From Pseudodonghicola sp048268305 (lineage in GTDB: Bacteria; Pseudomonadota; Alphaproteobacteria; Rhodobacterales; Rhodobacteraceae), in NCBI RefSeq assembly GCF_048268305.1, contig NZ_JBLWVT010000001.1, forward strand, positions 558,001 through 622,000: a stretch of 64,000 bases of DNA, read 5' to 3'. The notes beneath the pieces are model-generated. The model saw nothing but the letters and a program-made list of their open reading frames with translations. It was not told the origin of the DNA and searched no databases. Both the position numbers and the translations under genes were made by a program. Shown piece by piece: positions 25,614-37,818 of this stretch. The number at the start of each line of letters is the position of its first letter. Within the stretch, counting starts at the first letter, position 1.

Positions 25614-26738
25614 TCAGAGGTGGCGCCGCAACAGCACCGAGCCCACCGAATAGCCGGCCCCGAAAGAGCAGATCAGCCCCAGATCGCCCTCCGCGAGATC
25701 GTCGGAATTCTGCGAAAACGCGATGATCGAGCCGGCGGAAGAGGTATTGGCGTATTCCTGCAGGATGTTCGGCTGTTCCTCGGGGGCCGGTTCGCGGCCC
25801 AGGACCTTCTTGCCGATCAGGTCGTTCATGGTCTTGTTGGCCTGGTGCAGCCACATTCGTTTCAGCGCGGCGCCCTCGAGACCCTCGGCGGTCATATGGT
25901 CGGCGATATGATGGCTGACCATCGGCACCACTTCCTTGAACACCTTGCGGCCGTTCTGCATGAACTGCATGTCGCGGCGGTCCTTCATGCCGTCGGGGCG
26001 GCTGCGGCGCAGAAAGCCGTTGTTGTTGCGGATGTTGTTGGAAAACTGGGTGGCGCAGCGGGTCGAGAGGATTTCGAAATGCGGCCCCTTGGCATCCTCG
26101 ATCCGTTCGATCACCGTGGCGGTGGCGACATCACCGAAGATGAAGTGGCAGTCGCGGTCGCGCCATTCCAGGTGGCCCGAGCAGATCTCGGGATTGACCA
26201 CCAGCGCCGCCCGGACCGAGCCGCTGCGGATCATGTCGGCGGCGGCCTGAATGCCGAAGGTGGCCGAGGAACAGGCGACGTTCATGTCGAAGGCGAAGCC
26301 CTTGATGCCCAGCAGGCTCTGGATTTCGATGGCGATGGCCGGATAGGCGCGCTCCATGTTGGAGGCGGCGCAGATCACCAGGTCGATGTCCTCGGGGCTG
26401 CGCCCGGCCTGCTCCAGCGCCTTGTTCGCGGCATCGAGCGCCATTTCCGCCATGATGCCGGGTTCGTCATCAGAACGCTGGCGCAGCAACGGATGCATCA
26501 CCTCCGGATCGAGGATGCCGCTCTTGTTCATGACGTGGCGCCGTTCGATGCCCGAGGCCTTGACGATGAAGGCATCCGAGGAATGCTGCATCGGCTCCAT
26601 CTCGCCGGCGGCGATGGGGGCGGCATTGGCGGCGTTCATGCGGTCGGCATAGGCGTTGAAGGCTTCGACCAGCTCGGCGTTGGTGATGACCTCATCCGGG
26701 GTGAAGACCCCGGTTCCGGTGATCGCGGGCGTATACAT
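25614..26738 (-). CDS. beta-ketoacyl-ACP synthase III family protein
   Basis: The 374-aa thiolase-fold enzyme carries the KAS III triad: Cys in NVACSSATF, His in LHQANKTM and Asn in YANTSSAGS. It is about 50 residues longer than standard FabH, mainly because of an N-terminal insertion (ADRMNAANAAPIAAGEM). Such long FabH-like proteins may prime with unusual acyl groups. It diverges from phaC, with a 25-codon lipoprotein gene between. Function as a general FabH or a specialised condensing enzyme cannot be decided from sequence. Confidence 0.88.
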   Translation of the reverse strand: MYTPAITGTGVFTPDEVITNAELVEAFNAYADRMNAANAAPIAAGEMEPMQHSSDAFIVKASGIERRHVMNKSGILDPEVMHPLLRQRSDDEPGIMAEMALDAANKALEQAGRSPEDIDLVICAASNMERAYPAIAIEIQSLLGIKGFAFDMNVACSSATFGIQAAADMIRSGSVRAALVVNPEICSGHLEWRDRDCHFIFGDVATATVIERIEDAKGPHFEILSTRCATQFSNNIRNNNGFLRRSRPDGMKDRRDMQFMQNGRKVFKEVVPMVSHHIADHMTAEGLEGAALKRMWLHQANKTMNDLIGKKVLGREPAPEEQPNILQEYANTSSAGSIIAFSQNSDDLAEGDLGLICSFGAGYSVGSVLLRRHL

Positions 26739-26826
26739 CTTGTTCAGTCTCTCCTGCGCGGTTGCGCGATGTGGCCCAAAACCCGCGGCAAGGTCAACCC
26801 GGCGAGACCGGGCAGGAGGGGAAAGC

Positions 26827-26904
26827 TCAGATGAAGGGGACGAAGGGTATCCCGCCGCAGGCCGAAAGCGCCAGAAGGCCGAGGAGGGGAAGAAGAATGC
26901 GCAT
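26827..26904 (-). CDS. 25-codon lipoprotein, unknown function
   Basis: The frame reads M-R-I-L-L-P then a Leu-rich core, the lipobox LSAC near residues 13-16, and a tail GGIPFVPFI ending TGA. This is a complete lipoprotein signal followed by only nine residues after the Cys. It lies 88 bases beyond the KAS III gene's start, on the same strand, in the phaC intergenic region. ATG 26904 has only a weak AGG upstream; an in-frame ATG at 26919 would add five residues. I know similar tiny lipoproteins from Rhodobacteraceae by memory only. Confidence 0.6.
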   Translation of the reverse strand: MRILLPLLGLLALSACGGIPFVPFI

Positions 26905-27093
26905 CGCCTGGTCCGCCATGTCGGTTTTGTCGCAGTGTTTCCGAAGCGATGCCCTGGGTCAAGGCTGGCCGGGCACGATCCGAGCCGCTAAGCTTTGCGG
27001 ACAGAGTTCATAAATCCTCAATGACACCCCGCTACTCCTTGTTCGACCCGCCCTTCCCGCGGCGGGCAGAGCGCAAAATCAGGATCGACCGAC

Positions 27094-28860
27094 GTGACAG
27101 AACGCCGCCTTGTCCCTTCCGAGGATCACGCCCAGCCCATGCACCAGTCCGAAGAGGAGCTGGCCCATATGGCCGACACGGCGTTTCGCGCCTCGATCAG
27201 CCAGCTCACGGCGGGGTTGTCGCCGGCCTCGCTCTTGCTGAACTACTACGACTGGGCGCTGCATATGGCGATGTCGCCGGGCAAGCAGATGCAGCTTGCC
27301 GAACTGGCGGGAGAGAACTGGATGCGGTTCCAGCGCTATATGGCCGAATGCGCGTTGAGCCATAACGGCGACCAGTGCGAACAGCCGGATTCGCATGACC
27401 GCAGGTTCATGCACGAAGGCTGGCACCACCAGCCCTTCAACGCCTTTCAGCAGGCTTTCCTGCTGACGCAGAAATGGTGGAACGAGGCGACGACCGATGT
27501 GCGCGGTGTCTCGGAAGCGCATGAGAAGGTGGTGAATTTCACCGCCCGCCAATTGCTTGACGCGGCGGCGCCGACGAATTTCGTTCTGACCAACCCCGAA
27601 ATCCTGGCCAAGACGGTGGAGACGGGGGGCAGGAATCTGGTCGATGGCTGGCGCAACTACATGGAGGATTTGCGCCGCATCCTGCTGAAGGAGAAGGCGC
27701 CGGTCTCGGAGGAGTTCCAGGTGGGCAAGACGCTGGCGGTGACCCCGGGCAAGGTGGTCTATCGCAATCGGCTGATCGAGCTGATCCAATATGCGCCCAC
27801 CACCGACAAGGTGCAGCCGGAACCGCTGATGATCGTGCCGGCCTGGATCATGAAATATTACATCCTCGATCTGAGCGCCTCGAATTCCATGGTCAAATTC
27901 CTGACAGATCAGGGGTTCACCGTTTTCATGATTTCCTGGCTCAATCCCGATGCCGGGGATGCCGAACTGGGCATGGCGGATTATCGCAAGATGGGACCGA
28001 TGGCGGCCCTGGCCGAGATCCAGAAGATCACCGGGGCGTCGCGGGTACATGGGGTGGGCTATTGCCTGGGCGGCACGCTGCTGAGCATCACCGCTGCTGC
28101 GATGGCGCGCGATGGCGATGACCGGCTGGCCTCGATGACGCTGCTGGCGGCGCAGATGGATTTCACCGAGGCGGGAGAGCTGACGCTGTTCATCAATGAG
28201 AGCGAGGTGTCTTTCCTCGAGGACATGATGTGGAAGCACGGCTATCTGGATGCCTCGCAGATGTCGGGGGCCTTCCAGCTCCTGCGCTCGAACGATCTGA
28301 TCTGGTCGCGGTTGCAGCATGAATATCTGATGGGGGAACGGCCGGGGTCGAGCGATCTGATGGCCTGGAACGCCGATTCGACCCGCATGCCCTATCGGAT
28401 GCATTCGGAATACTTGCGGCATCTGTTCCTGGACAATGATTTCGCCGCCGGCCGCTTCGAGGTCGAGGGGCGCTCGGTGACGCCGCATGACATCAACGTG
28501 CCGATCTTTGCGGTTGGCACCGAGACCGACCATGTGGCGCCCTGGAGATCGGCCTATAAGACCGGGGCGCTGACCCGCAGCGAAGAGGTGACCTTCGTGC
28601 TGACCAACGGCGGGCACAACGCCGGCGTGGTGTCAGAGCCGGGGCATCCGCACCGCCATTTCCGCATGGGGCGCATCTTTGCCAACAACCACTATACCCC
28701 GGCGGAGGAATGGGCCGAGAGCGCCGCGGAGCACGAGGGCTCGTGGTGGCTGGCCTGGGTCGACTGGCTGCGGGGCCAGCAGAGTGGCGAGGAGATCGCG
28801 CCGCCGAAGATGGGCAAGGCGATCTGCGACGCGCCGGGTACCTACGTGCTGGTTTCCTGA
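27094..28860 (+). CDS. phaC: class I poly(3-hydroxyalkanoate) synthase
   Basis: PhaC polymerises 3-hydroxyacyl-CoA into PHA granules. The 588-aa protein has the PhaC N-terminal domain and an alpha/beta-hydrolase core with the lipase-like box GYCLGG around C324, the aspartate in ETDHVAPW and the histidine in NGGHNAG. The start is a GTG at 27094 with AGGA about 10 bases upstream. No phaP, phaR or phaZ is in the window, so granule partners lie elsewhere. Confidence 0.95.
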   Translation: MTERRLVPSEDHAQPMHQSEEELAHMADTAFRASISQLTAGLSPASLLLNYYDWALHMAMSPGKQMQLAELAGENWMRFQRYMAECALSHNGDQCEQPDSHDRRFMHEGWHHQPFNAFQQAFLLTQKWWNEATTDVRGVSEAHEKVVNFTARQLLDAAAPTNFVLTNPEILAKTVETGGRNLVDGWRNYMEDLRRILLKEKAPVSEEFQVGKTLAVTPGKVVYRNRLIELIQYAPTTDKVQPEPLMIVPAWIMKYYILDLSASNSMVKFLTDQGFTVFMISWLNPDAGDAELGMADYRKMGPMAALAEIQKITGASRVHGVGYCLGGTLLSITAAAMARDGDDRLASMTLLAAQMDFTEAGELTLFINESEVSFLEDMMWKHGYLDASQMSGAFQLLRSNDLIWSRLQHEYLMGERPGSSDLMAWNADSTRMPYRMHSEYLRHLFLDNDFAAGRFEVEGRSVTPHDINVPIFAVGTETDHVAPWRSAYKTGALTRSEEVTFVLTNGGHNAGVVSEPGHPHRHFRMGRIFANNHYTPAEEWAESAAEHEGSWWLAWVDWLRGQQSGEEIAPPKMGKAICDAPGTYVLVS

Positions 28861-28887
28861 GGCGGGCAGGGGAGCCCGTCGTCGGGC

Positions 28888-28911
28888 GGGAGCATTTGCA
28901 TCGAGAAGAAG
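28888..28911 (+). repeat. intergenic GAGTATTT-family repeat, copy 3
   Basis: GGGAGCATTTGCATCGAGAA followed by GAAG lies 27 bases after the phaC stop. It matches copy 2 except for a C in the AT core. Confidence 0.6.
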
Positions 28912-29007
28912 GGGGGCGCGGGGATGAAGGCGCCTCGCGCGTCCGGGCTGGTCTTGGCCAAGAGTGTTAGCGAGGAGCGCGCAATCGCGGGCTTCGGTTC
29001 CGATCGA

Positions 29008-29040
29008 ACAAAAAAACGCCCGGCGCGAAGCCGGGCGTTT
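29008..29040 (-). terminator. intrinsic terminator of carB
   Basis: A perfect 10-bp stem, AACGCCCGGC (29015-29024) with GCCGGGCGTT (29030-29039), has a GCGAA loop and a run of As on the left, giving a T-run for minus-strand transcripts 19 bases after the carB stop. Confidence 0.9.
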
Positions 29041-29058
29041 GGTGTCTCAGGGGGCGTC

Positions 29059-32421
<3,363 letters not shown>

Positions 32422-32548
32422 GGCCTGTTCCTTCGATTTGATATGCGGCGGGCGAGTCACCGGGGGCGCGCGGGCGCCCAAATTGTCCTGCTTTATAGGG
32501 ATGAGTCGGAAAGGTGCAAGGGGGCCGGGCCGACAGTCTGGTCATGAC

Positions 32549-32577
32549 GAAAAATCCCCCGCCGAAGCGGGGGATCT
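32549..32577 (-). terminator. intrinsic terminator of the RTX gene
   Basis: A 9-bp stem, ATCCCCCGC (32554-32562) with GCGGGGGAT (32567-32575), has a CGAA tetraloop and an A-run on the left, read as a T-run on the minus strand. Confidence 0.85.
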
Positions 32578-32608
32578 GTTTGGATCGCTCGGAACCTTCG
32601 TTTAGGTC

Positions 32609-34162
32609 TCAGACCAGGCCGAAGGAGAAATCCGATGCGTCGATATCGGTCGCGTTGGTATCGAGGAGCGTGGCGAACTTGGTGCCCAACAGCTCGAGAA
32701 CCACATTGTCGCCAATCTGTGTGGCGGTGATGTCGGCAAAGCTGTGCAGCGCCACATCGAGGACCGCAATCTGATCGCTGCCGTTGGTGAAGTCGACGAT
32801 GATGTCAGCCTTGTCGACCTTGGGCATGTTGAACTGGAAGGTGTCGTCGCCGGCACCGCCCCTCAGCGTGTCCTTGCCTTGACCGCCGTCCAGCACGTCA
32901 TTGCCTCGTTCGCCGCTCAGCTTGTCCTTGCCCTGGCCACCGACCAGGGTGTCATTGCCAGTGTCGCCGAAGATCTTGTCGTTGCCAGCCCGGCCACGGA
33001 TCAGGTTGTTGGCGGAATTGCCGTGGATCACGTCGGCCAAATCGGTGCCGATGGCATTCTCGATCAGCGTGTCGGTGGCGTCGGAAATGCCGCCCTCGAT
33101 GCTGCCGATGATGTCCGAGCTGTCCGAACTCAGCGTCACCACCGTGCCGAAGCCGAACTCGTCAACCAGCGCCTGATAATCGGAGACCACATCAGAGGTG
33201 ACCGCGAAGATCGGGATGATCCCGGCGTCGAGCAGCGCCGCCTTGACTTGATCGATGGTCGGGTAATCCTCGCCGGTGCCATTGTCGCCGGGACCGTCCG
33301 TCACGGCATCGCCATCGTTCGGCGCCACCGGGTTGTCACCGGCGAAATGCGGCGCTGCGTCGGTGGTCAGCACCACGACCTTCAACGCGTCGCTGGACCA
33401 GCCCAGTTCACCCGCGCGCAGGGCGACTTGCAGCAGCCCGGTCATCTGGGCTTCGGGGCCGTCGTTCCCGCTGCCGACGATCATCGCGTCCAGCGCCGCT
33501 TTCCAGGCATCGAAATCCGAGGTCAGCCCCAGTTCGGTCTGATACTCATGATCTCCAGGGCTCCCGAAGGGGGAGGTCGGCTTGTCGATGAAGCTGGCAA
33601 GGCCCAGACGAACGCTGTCCGCCAGCCCCGACAGGGTGGCGATCAGATCATCCGCCAGTCCGCGCACGGTGATGACGTCATCGCTGAACGAGCCGGATAG
33701 ATCCTGCAGCAGCACCATCTCGAGCGGGCGTTCGCCGTCGTCGCTGAGGCCGGTCAGTTCGATCACCCGGTCGTCGACATAAGACAGCGACCCGGCGGTC
33801 ATGTTGATCTTTGCGCCGGTGATGCCGCCGGAGAAATCCAGCGTGTCTCGTCTGCCGGCGGTATCGGTGATCACCACATGGTCACCGGCAAGGCCGTTCA
33901 CGATGAAGTGGTCATTGCCGTCGCCGCCATAGGCGACATCATCGCCCGCGCTCAGATCGAAGACATCGCGGCCGGAGCCGCCCAGCAGTACGTCATCCCC
34001 GAGGCCGCCTGACAGCACATCGTCGCCCTCGCCCCCGTCGAGCGTGTCGTCGCCGCTTTGCCCAAACAGGATGTCATTCCCTCCAAGACCGCGAATCTGG
34101 TCGTTGAAAAGAGTTCCGGCAAGGATGTCGTCCTCACCATCGATTCCCCAAATCTCTTTCAT
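32609..34162 (-). CDS. RTX calcium-binding protein with integrin-beta-like VWA domain
   Basis: The 517-aa protein begins with RTX repeats of the GGxGDDxL type (about residues 27-82), has a VWA domain (about 146-330) and ends with a second RTX block (about 390-445). The VWA domain has the MIDAS triad DLSGS at 154-158, then SFIDKPTSPFG, GNDGPEA, GELGWSSDALKVVVL and TTDAAPHFAGD with PNDGD. This order parallels integrin beta I-like domains. GGGAGGA lies 8 bases before the ATG at 34162. It is probably secreted by type I export to the cell surface; no T1SS genes are nearby. Confidence 0.9.
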   Translation of the reverse strand: MKEIWGIDGEDDILAGTLFNDQIRGLGGNDILFGQSGDDTLDGGEGDDVLSGGLGDDVLLGGSGRDVFDLSAGDDVAYGGDGNDHFIVNGLAGDHVVITDTAGRRDTLDFSGGITGAKINMTAGSLSYVDDRVIELTGLSDDGERPLEMVLLQDLSGSFSDDVITVRGLADDLIATLSGLADSVRLGLASFIDKPTSPFGSPGDHEYQTELGLTSDFDAWKAALDAMIVGSGNDGPEAQMTGLLQVALRAGELGWSSDALKVVVLTTDAAPHFAGDNPVAPNDGDAVTDGPGDNGTGEDYPTIDQVKAALLDAGIIPIFAVTSDVVSDYQALVDEFGFGTVVTLSSDSSDIIGSIEGGISDATDTLIENAIGTDLADVIHGNSANNLIRGRAGNDKIFGDTGNDTLVGGQGKDKLSGERGNDVLDGGQGKDTLRGGAGDDTFQFNMPKVDKADIIVDFTNGSDQIAVLDVALHSFADITATQIGDNVVLELLGTKFATLLDTNATDIDASDFSFGLV

Positions 34163-34382
34163 AGCTGCGTCCTCCCGCGCTAATGGCTTAATGCCTTGAA
34201 AAATGTGCACCGAAAAATCCGACCGGTGCAGCACTCGTTAAAATACTAATGACTGAACTATAGCTGATTCTTTGTTTTAGGTCATTGCAGGATGACTTTA
34301 CGCGCTCGGCATCTGCAACTGCCCGCCTCGCCGTCGGGGCGGGCGGGCAATCAAGCCTCCGGGCGCAGCTCGGCGCCGACGT

Positions 34383-35633
34383 CTATTCCGCGGCCTGGCT
34401 CTGTGCCGGGGCGGTGGCCACGGCCTGCGGCCAGGGCGGCTGGTACATGTAATCCCGGGTCAGCGGCACTGGGCTGCGCTGATGTCCCAGTTGGAACTGG
34501 AACACCACCTGCTTCTCTTCCTCGAAGGTCATGAAGCAGGCGACCAGATAATAGCGCCACATGCGGATGAAGCGTTCGTCATAGCTTTGCCGCACGATGT
34601 CGATCTTGTCGTCGAACCGGGCAAGCCAGTGGCGCAGGGTCATCGCGTAATGCAGGCGCAGCACCTCGATATCCAGCGACCACAGGTCTGACCGTTCGAT
34701 CGCCGGGGCAAGCTGCGACAGGCTGGGGATATAGCCGCCGGGGAAGATGTACTTGTTCACCCATTCGGCCTGGGCGCCCGGCGTGTCCAGGCTGCCGATG
34801 GTATGGATCAGCGCCACGCCGGCGTCATCCAGCAGGCGCGAGACCTGGGCGAAATAGTCCCCATAGAAGGGGACACCCACATGCTCCAGCATGCCGACCG
34901 AGACGATGCGGTCGAATTTCTCGTTCAGCGCACGATAATCCTGCAGGCGGAATTCGGTCTTGTCGGCGACGCCGGCTTCCTCGGCCCGGCGCTTGGCGGT
35001 GGCGAGCTGGTTTTCCGACAGCGTCACGCCGGTGACCCGGGCGCCATAGTCGCGGGCCAGGGTAATTGCCATGCCGCCCCAGCCGCAGCCGATGTCCAGC
35101 ACCTTCATTCCCGGTTCGATCTGCAGCTTGGCCGCGATATGCGCCTTCTTGGCGATCTGCGCGTCTTCCAGGCTCATCTTCGGGTCGGTGAAGTAGGCGC
35201 AGCTATATTGCATGTCCTGATCCAGGAACAGGCGATAGAGGTCATCCGAGATGTCATAGTGATGTGACACGTTCCGGCGCGAATGCTTGGGGGTGTTCAG
35301 TCGAACCAGACTTTGCACCGCGAAGCGCAGCTTGCTGTAGAAGCGCGCCCAGACCGGGATGTCCATCGAGCGCGCGTTGCGCAGCACGACGCGGAAGAGA
35401 CCTTCGAGATCGTCGTCGGCGATCTGCAGCATCCCGTCCATATAGCATTCGCCAAGGGCGAGTTCAGGTTTGAGGCAAAGCGCTTTCGTCGCTTTTTCAT
35501 CAGTCAGCCTGACCTTGCAGCTCGCCCCATTATTCGAGCCATAGGTCCTGCTTTCGCCGTCGGGATAGGTAACCACCAGCTGACCCCTCTTGATCAGCTT
35601 CACCAACATGCGATCGAGTACTGTTTTCCACAT
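34383..35633 (-). CDS. cyclopropane-fatty-acyl-phospholipid synthase family methyltransferase
   Basis: The 416-aa protein has the SAM motif VLDIGCGWGGMAITLARDYG near residue 175 and the Cfa motifs QYSCAYF, NQLATAKRRAEE, EHVG and FPGGYIPS. Members add a methylene to unsaturated acyl chains of membrane phospholipids. The N-terminal lipid-binding part matches Cfa family proteins. It diverges from aspS. Close relatives carry out other chemistry on the acyl chain, so cyclopropanation is likely rather than certain. Confidence 0.9.
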   Translation of the reverse strand: MWKTVLDRMLVKLIKRGQLVVTYPDGESRTYGSNNGASCKVRLTDEKATKALCLKPELALGECYMDGMLQIADDDLEGLFRVVLRNARSMDIPVWARFYSKLRFAVQSLVRLNTPKHSRRNVSHHYDISDDLYRLFLDQDMQYSCAYFTDPKMSLEDAQIAKKAHIAAKLQIEPGMKVLDIGCGWGGMAITLARDYGARVTGVTLSENQLATAKRRAEEAGVADKTEFRLQDYRALNEKFDRIVSVGMLEHVGVPFYGDYFAQVSRLLDDAGVALIHTIGSLDTPGAQAEWVNKYIFPGGYIPSLSQLAPAIERSDLWSLDIEVLRLHYAMTLRHWLARFDDKIDIVRQSYDERFIRMWRYYLVACFMTFEEEKQVVFQFQLGHQRSPVPLTRDYMYQPPWPQAVATAPAQSQAAE

Positions 35634-35810
35634 GGGGCAAACCTCCGCAGTTCAGGTTCGCTGTTTCTTGCACCGTTCAACGGTACACTGGATCGTTCAA
35701 ATTCCCAAGTCTAGCGCAATTCCCGTCGCGTCACTCCCTGCTTACTTGACTTCTGGTGCACAGCGGGGTGTATCACCGCCACATTTCTGATCGCTCAAAG
35801 GATCGCCAAG
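35634..35810. promoter_or_regulatory. divergent promoter region between the Cfa-type gene and aspS
   Basis: This 177-base region separates two divergent genes. It is AT-richer than both, but no clear palindrome was found. Confidence 0.4.
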
Positions 35811-37697
35811 ATGCACGCCTATCGCAGTCATACCTGCGCCGACCTCACCGCCGCCAATGTTGGGCAGGCCGTTCGCCTGTCTGGCTGGGTTCATCGGATT
35901 CGCGACCATGGTGGCATCCTGTTCATCGACCTGCGCGATCATTATGGCATCACCCAGGTGCTCTGCGATCCCGACAGCCCGGCCTTCGCCGAGGTCGAGA
36001 AGGTGCGTTCGGAATGGTGCATCCGTATCGACGGTGAGGTCAAGGCGCGCGACGAGAGCCTGGTGAACCCCAAGCTTGCGACCGGCGAGATCGAGGTCTT
36101 CGTGCGTGACATCGAAGTGCTGGGCGCCGCCAAGGAACTGCCGCTGATCGTCTTCGGCGATCAGGAGTATCCGGAGGAAACCCGGCTGCGCTATCGCTAT
36201 CTCGACCTGCGGCGCGAGGCGATGCAGCGCAACATGACCCTGCGGTCCGATGTGGTGGCTTCGATGCGCCGGCGGATGTGGGACAAGGGCTTCCGCGAAT
36301 ACCAGACCCCGATCATCACCGCGTCGAGCCCCGAGGGCGCGCGCGACTTCCTGGTGCCGTCGCGTCTGCACCCGGGCAAGTTCTATGCCCTGCCGCAGGC
36401 GCCGCAGCAGTTCAAGCAATTGCTGATGGTCTCGGGCTTCGACAAGTATTTCCAGATCGCGCCCTGTTTCCGCGACGAGGATCCGCGCGCCGACCGCTCG
36501 CCCACCGATTTCTATCAGCTTGACCTCGAGATGAGCTTTGTCACCCAGCAGGATGTGTTCGACACCATCTCGCCGGTGCTGGCGGGCGTGTTCGAGGAAT
36601 TCGGCGGCGGCCGCAAGGTCGACAACCCGGCAGAGTGGCCGCAGATCTCCTATCGCGACTCGGCCCTGTGGTACGGCACCGACAAGCCCGACCTCAGGAA
36701 CCCGATCAAGATGCAGGTCGTCAGCGAACATTTCGCCGGGTCCGGCTTTGCCATCTTCGCCAAGCTTCTGGAGCAGGAAGGCACCGAAATCCGCGCCATC
36801 CCGGCGCCCACGGGGGGCAGCCGCAAGTTCTGCGACCGCATGAACGCCTTTGCGCAGAAGGAAGGCCTGCCCGGCATGGGCTATATCTTCTGGCGAAGAA
36901 GAGGCGATACACTTTCGGACATTGATATTCAATTGCTCGCTAGTGCTTTGGAGAGAGCTCAGGCCCAGGGCCTAGACGGTGAAGTTCAGCGCTTGACCGA
37001 GAGGTGGCTGGAGGCAGTCGAACCGGCTGGCCCGCTGGCCAAGAACATCGGCCCGGAACGCACCGAGGCGATCCGCCAGCAGCTGGGCCTGGGCGTCGGC
37101 GACGCGGCCTTCTTCCTTGGCGGCAAGCCCGAGGCGTTCCAGACCGTTGCCGGCAAGGCCCGCACCGTGATCGGCGACGAACTGGGGCTGACCGACACCG
37201 ACCGGTTCGCCTTTGCCTGGATCGTCGATTTCCCGATCTACGAAAAGGACGCCGAATCCGGCAAGATCGACTTCGAACACAACCCCTTCTCGATGCCGCA
37301 GGGTGGCATGGAGGCGCTGCTGGGCGATCCGCTCAAGGTGCTGGGCTTCCAGTACGATCTGGCCTGCAACGGGTACGAGCTGGTCTCGGGCGCGATCCGG
37401 AACCACAAGCCGGAAATCATGTTCAAGGCCTTCGAGATCGCCGGCTATGGCGAAGATGAGGTGCGCAAGCGGTTTGGCGGCATGGTCAACGCCTTCCAGT
37501 TCGGCGCCCCGCCGCACGGTGGCTGCGCCGCCGGGATCGACCGGATCGTCATGTTGCTGGCCGATGAGCAGAACATCCGCGAGGTCATCCTGTTCCCGAT
37601 GAACCAGCGCGCCGAAGACCTGATGATGGGCGCGCCCTCCGAGCCGACGCCCGAGCAGCTGATGGAGCTGAACCTGCGGGTGATCCCGCAGGACTGA
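35811..37697 (+). CDS. aspS: aspartate-tRNA ligase with a ~35-residue insertion
   Basis: AspRS charges tRNA-Asp; in organisms of this kind it often also charges tRNA-Asn. The 628-aa protein has the N-terminal OB anticodon domain, class II motifs including FRDEDPRADRSPTDFYQ and GCAAGIDRIVMLLAD, and a bacterial GAD domain. It is about 35 residues longer than usual because of an in-frame insertion after W361 (YIFW), before PAGPLAKNIG, at 36894-37022. The reading frame is intact on both sides. AAGGA lies 8 bases before the ATG. Confidence 0.96.
   Translation: MHAYRSHTCADLTAANVGQAVRLSGWVHRIRDHGGILFIDLRDHYGITQVLCDPDSPAFAEVEKVRSEWCIRIDGEVKARDESLVNPKLATGEIEVFVRDIEVLGAAKELPLIVFGDQEYPEETRLRYRYLDLRREAMQRNMTLRSDVVASMRRRMWDKGFREYQTPIITASSPEGARDFLVPSRLHPGKFYALPQAPQQFKQLLMVSGFDKYFQIAPCFRDEDPRADRSPTDFYQLDLEMSFVTQQDVFDTISPVLAGVFEEFGGGRKVDNPAEWPQISYRDSALWYGTDKPDLRNPIKMQVVSEHFAGSGFAIFAKLLEQEGTEIRAIPAPTGGSRKFCDRMNAFAQKEGLPGMGYIFWRRRGDTLSDIDIQLLASALERAQAQGLDGEVQRLTERWLEAVEPAGPLAKNIGPERTEAIRQQLGLGVGDAAFFLGGKPEAFQTVAGKARTVIGDELGLTDTDRFAFAWIVDFPIYEKDAESGKIDFEHNPFSMPQGGMEALLGDPLKVLGFQYDLACNGYELVSGAIRNHKPEIMFKAFEIAGYGEDEVRKRFGGMVNAFQFGAPPHGGCAAGIDRIVMLLADEQNIREVILFPMNQRAEDLMMGAPSEPTPEQLMELNLRVIPQD
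36894..37022 (+). other. in-frame insertion in the GAD domain of aspS with atypical composition
   Basis: The inserted segment encodes about 43 residues where about 9 are usual. It reads as charged helix-forming sequence (e.g. LLASALERAQAQG and EVQRLTERWLEAVE). Its first 60 bases are about 45% GC by my count, with codons such as AGA, AGG, GAT and ATT that are rare in this window; the flanking aspS sequence is far more GC-rich. Confidence 0.7.
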
Positions 37698-37724
37698 TCC
37701 TGGCAAGAGTTTCGAGCAGTAAAG

Positions 37725-37748
37725 CGGCGGCCTTCGGGCCGTCGTTTT
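37725..37748 (+). terminator. terminator of aspS
   Basis: An 8-bp stem (37725-37732 with 37737-37744) closed by a TTCG tetraloop is followed by TTTT, 27 bases after the aspS stop. Confidence 0.8.
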
Positions 37749-37818
37749 CGTTTGTGGGCTTGGTGGGGGGGCCGGTCCGTGGGGGGCAGCCTCAGTCGCG
37801 GGTAATGGCCCCCGGGCA

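Noticed and set aside
36890..37022. Frameshift or pseudogene in aspS
   Set aside because: The frame is continuous through the insertion and the protein resumes the conserved PAGPLAKNIGPERTEA sequence.
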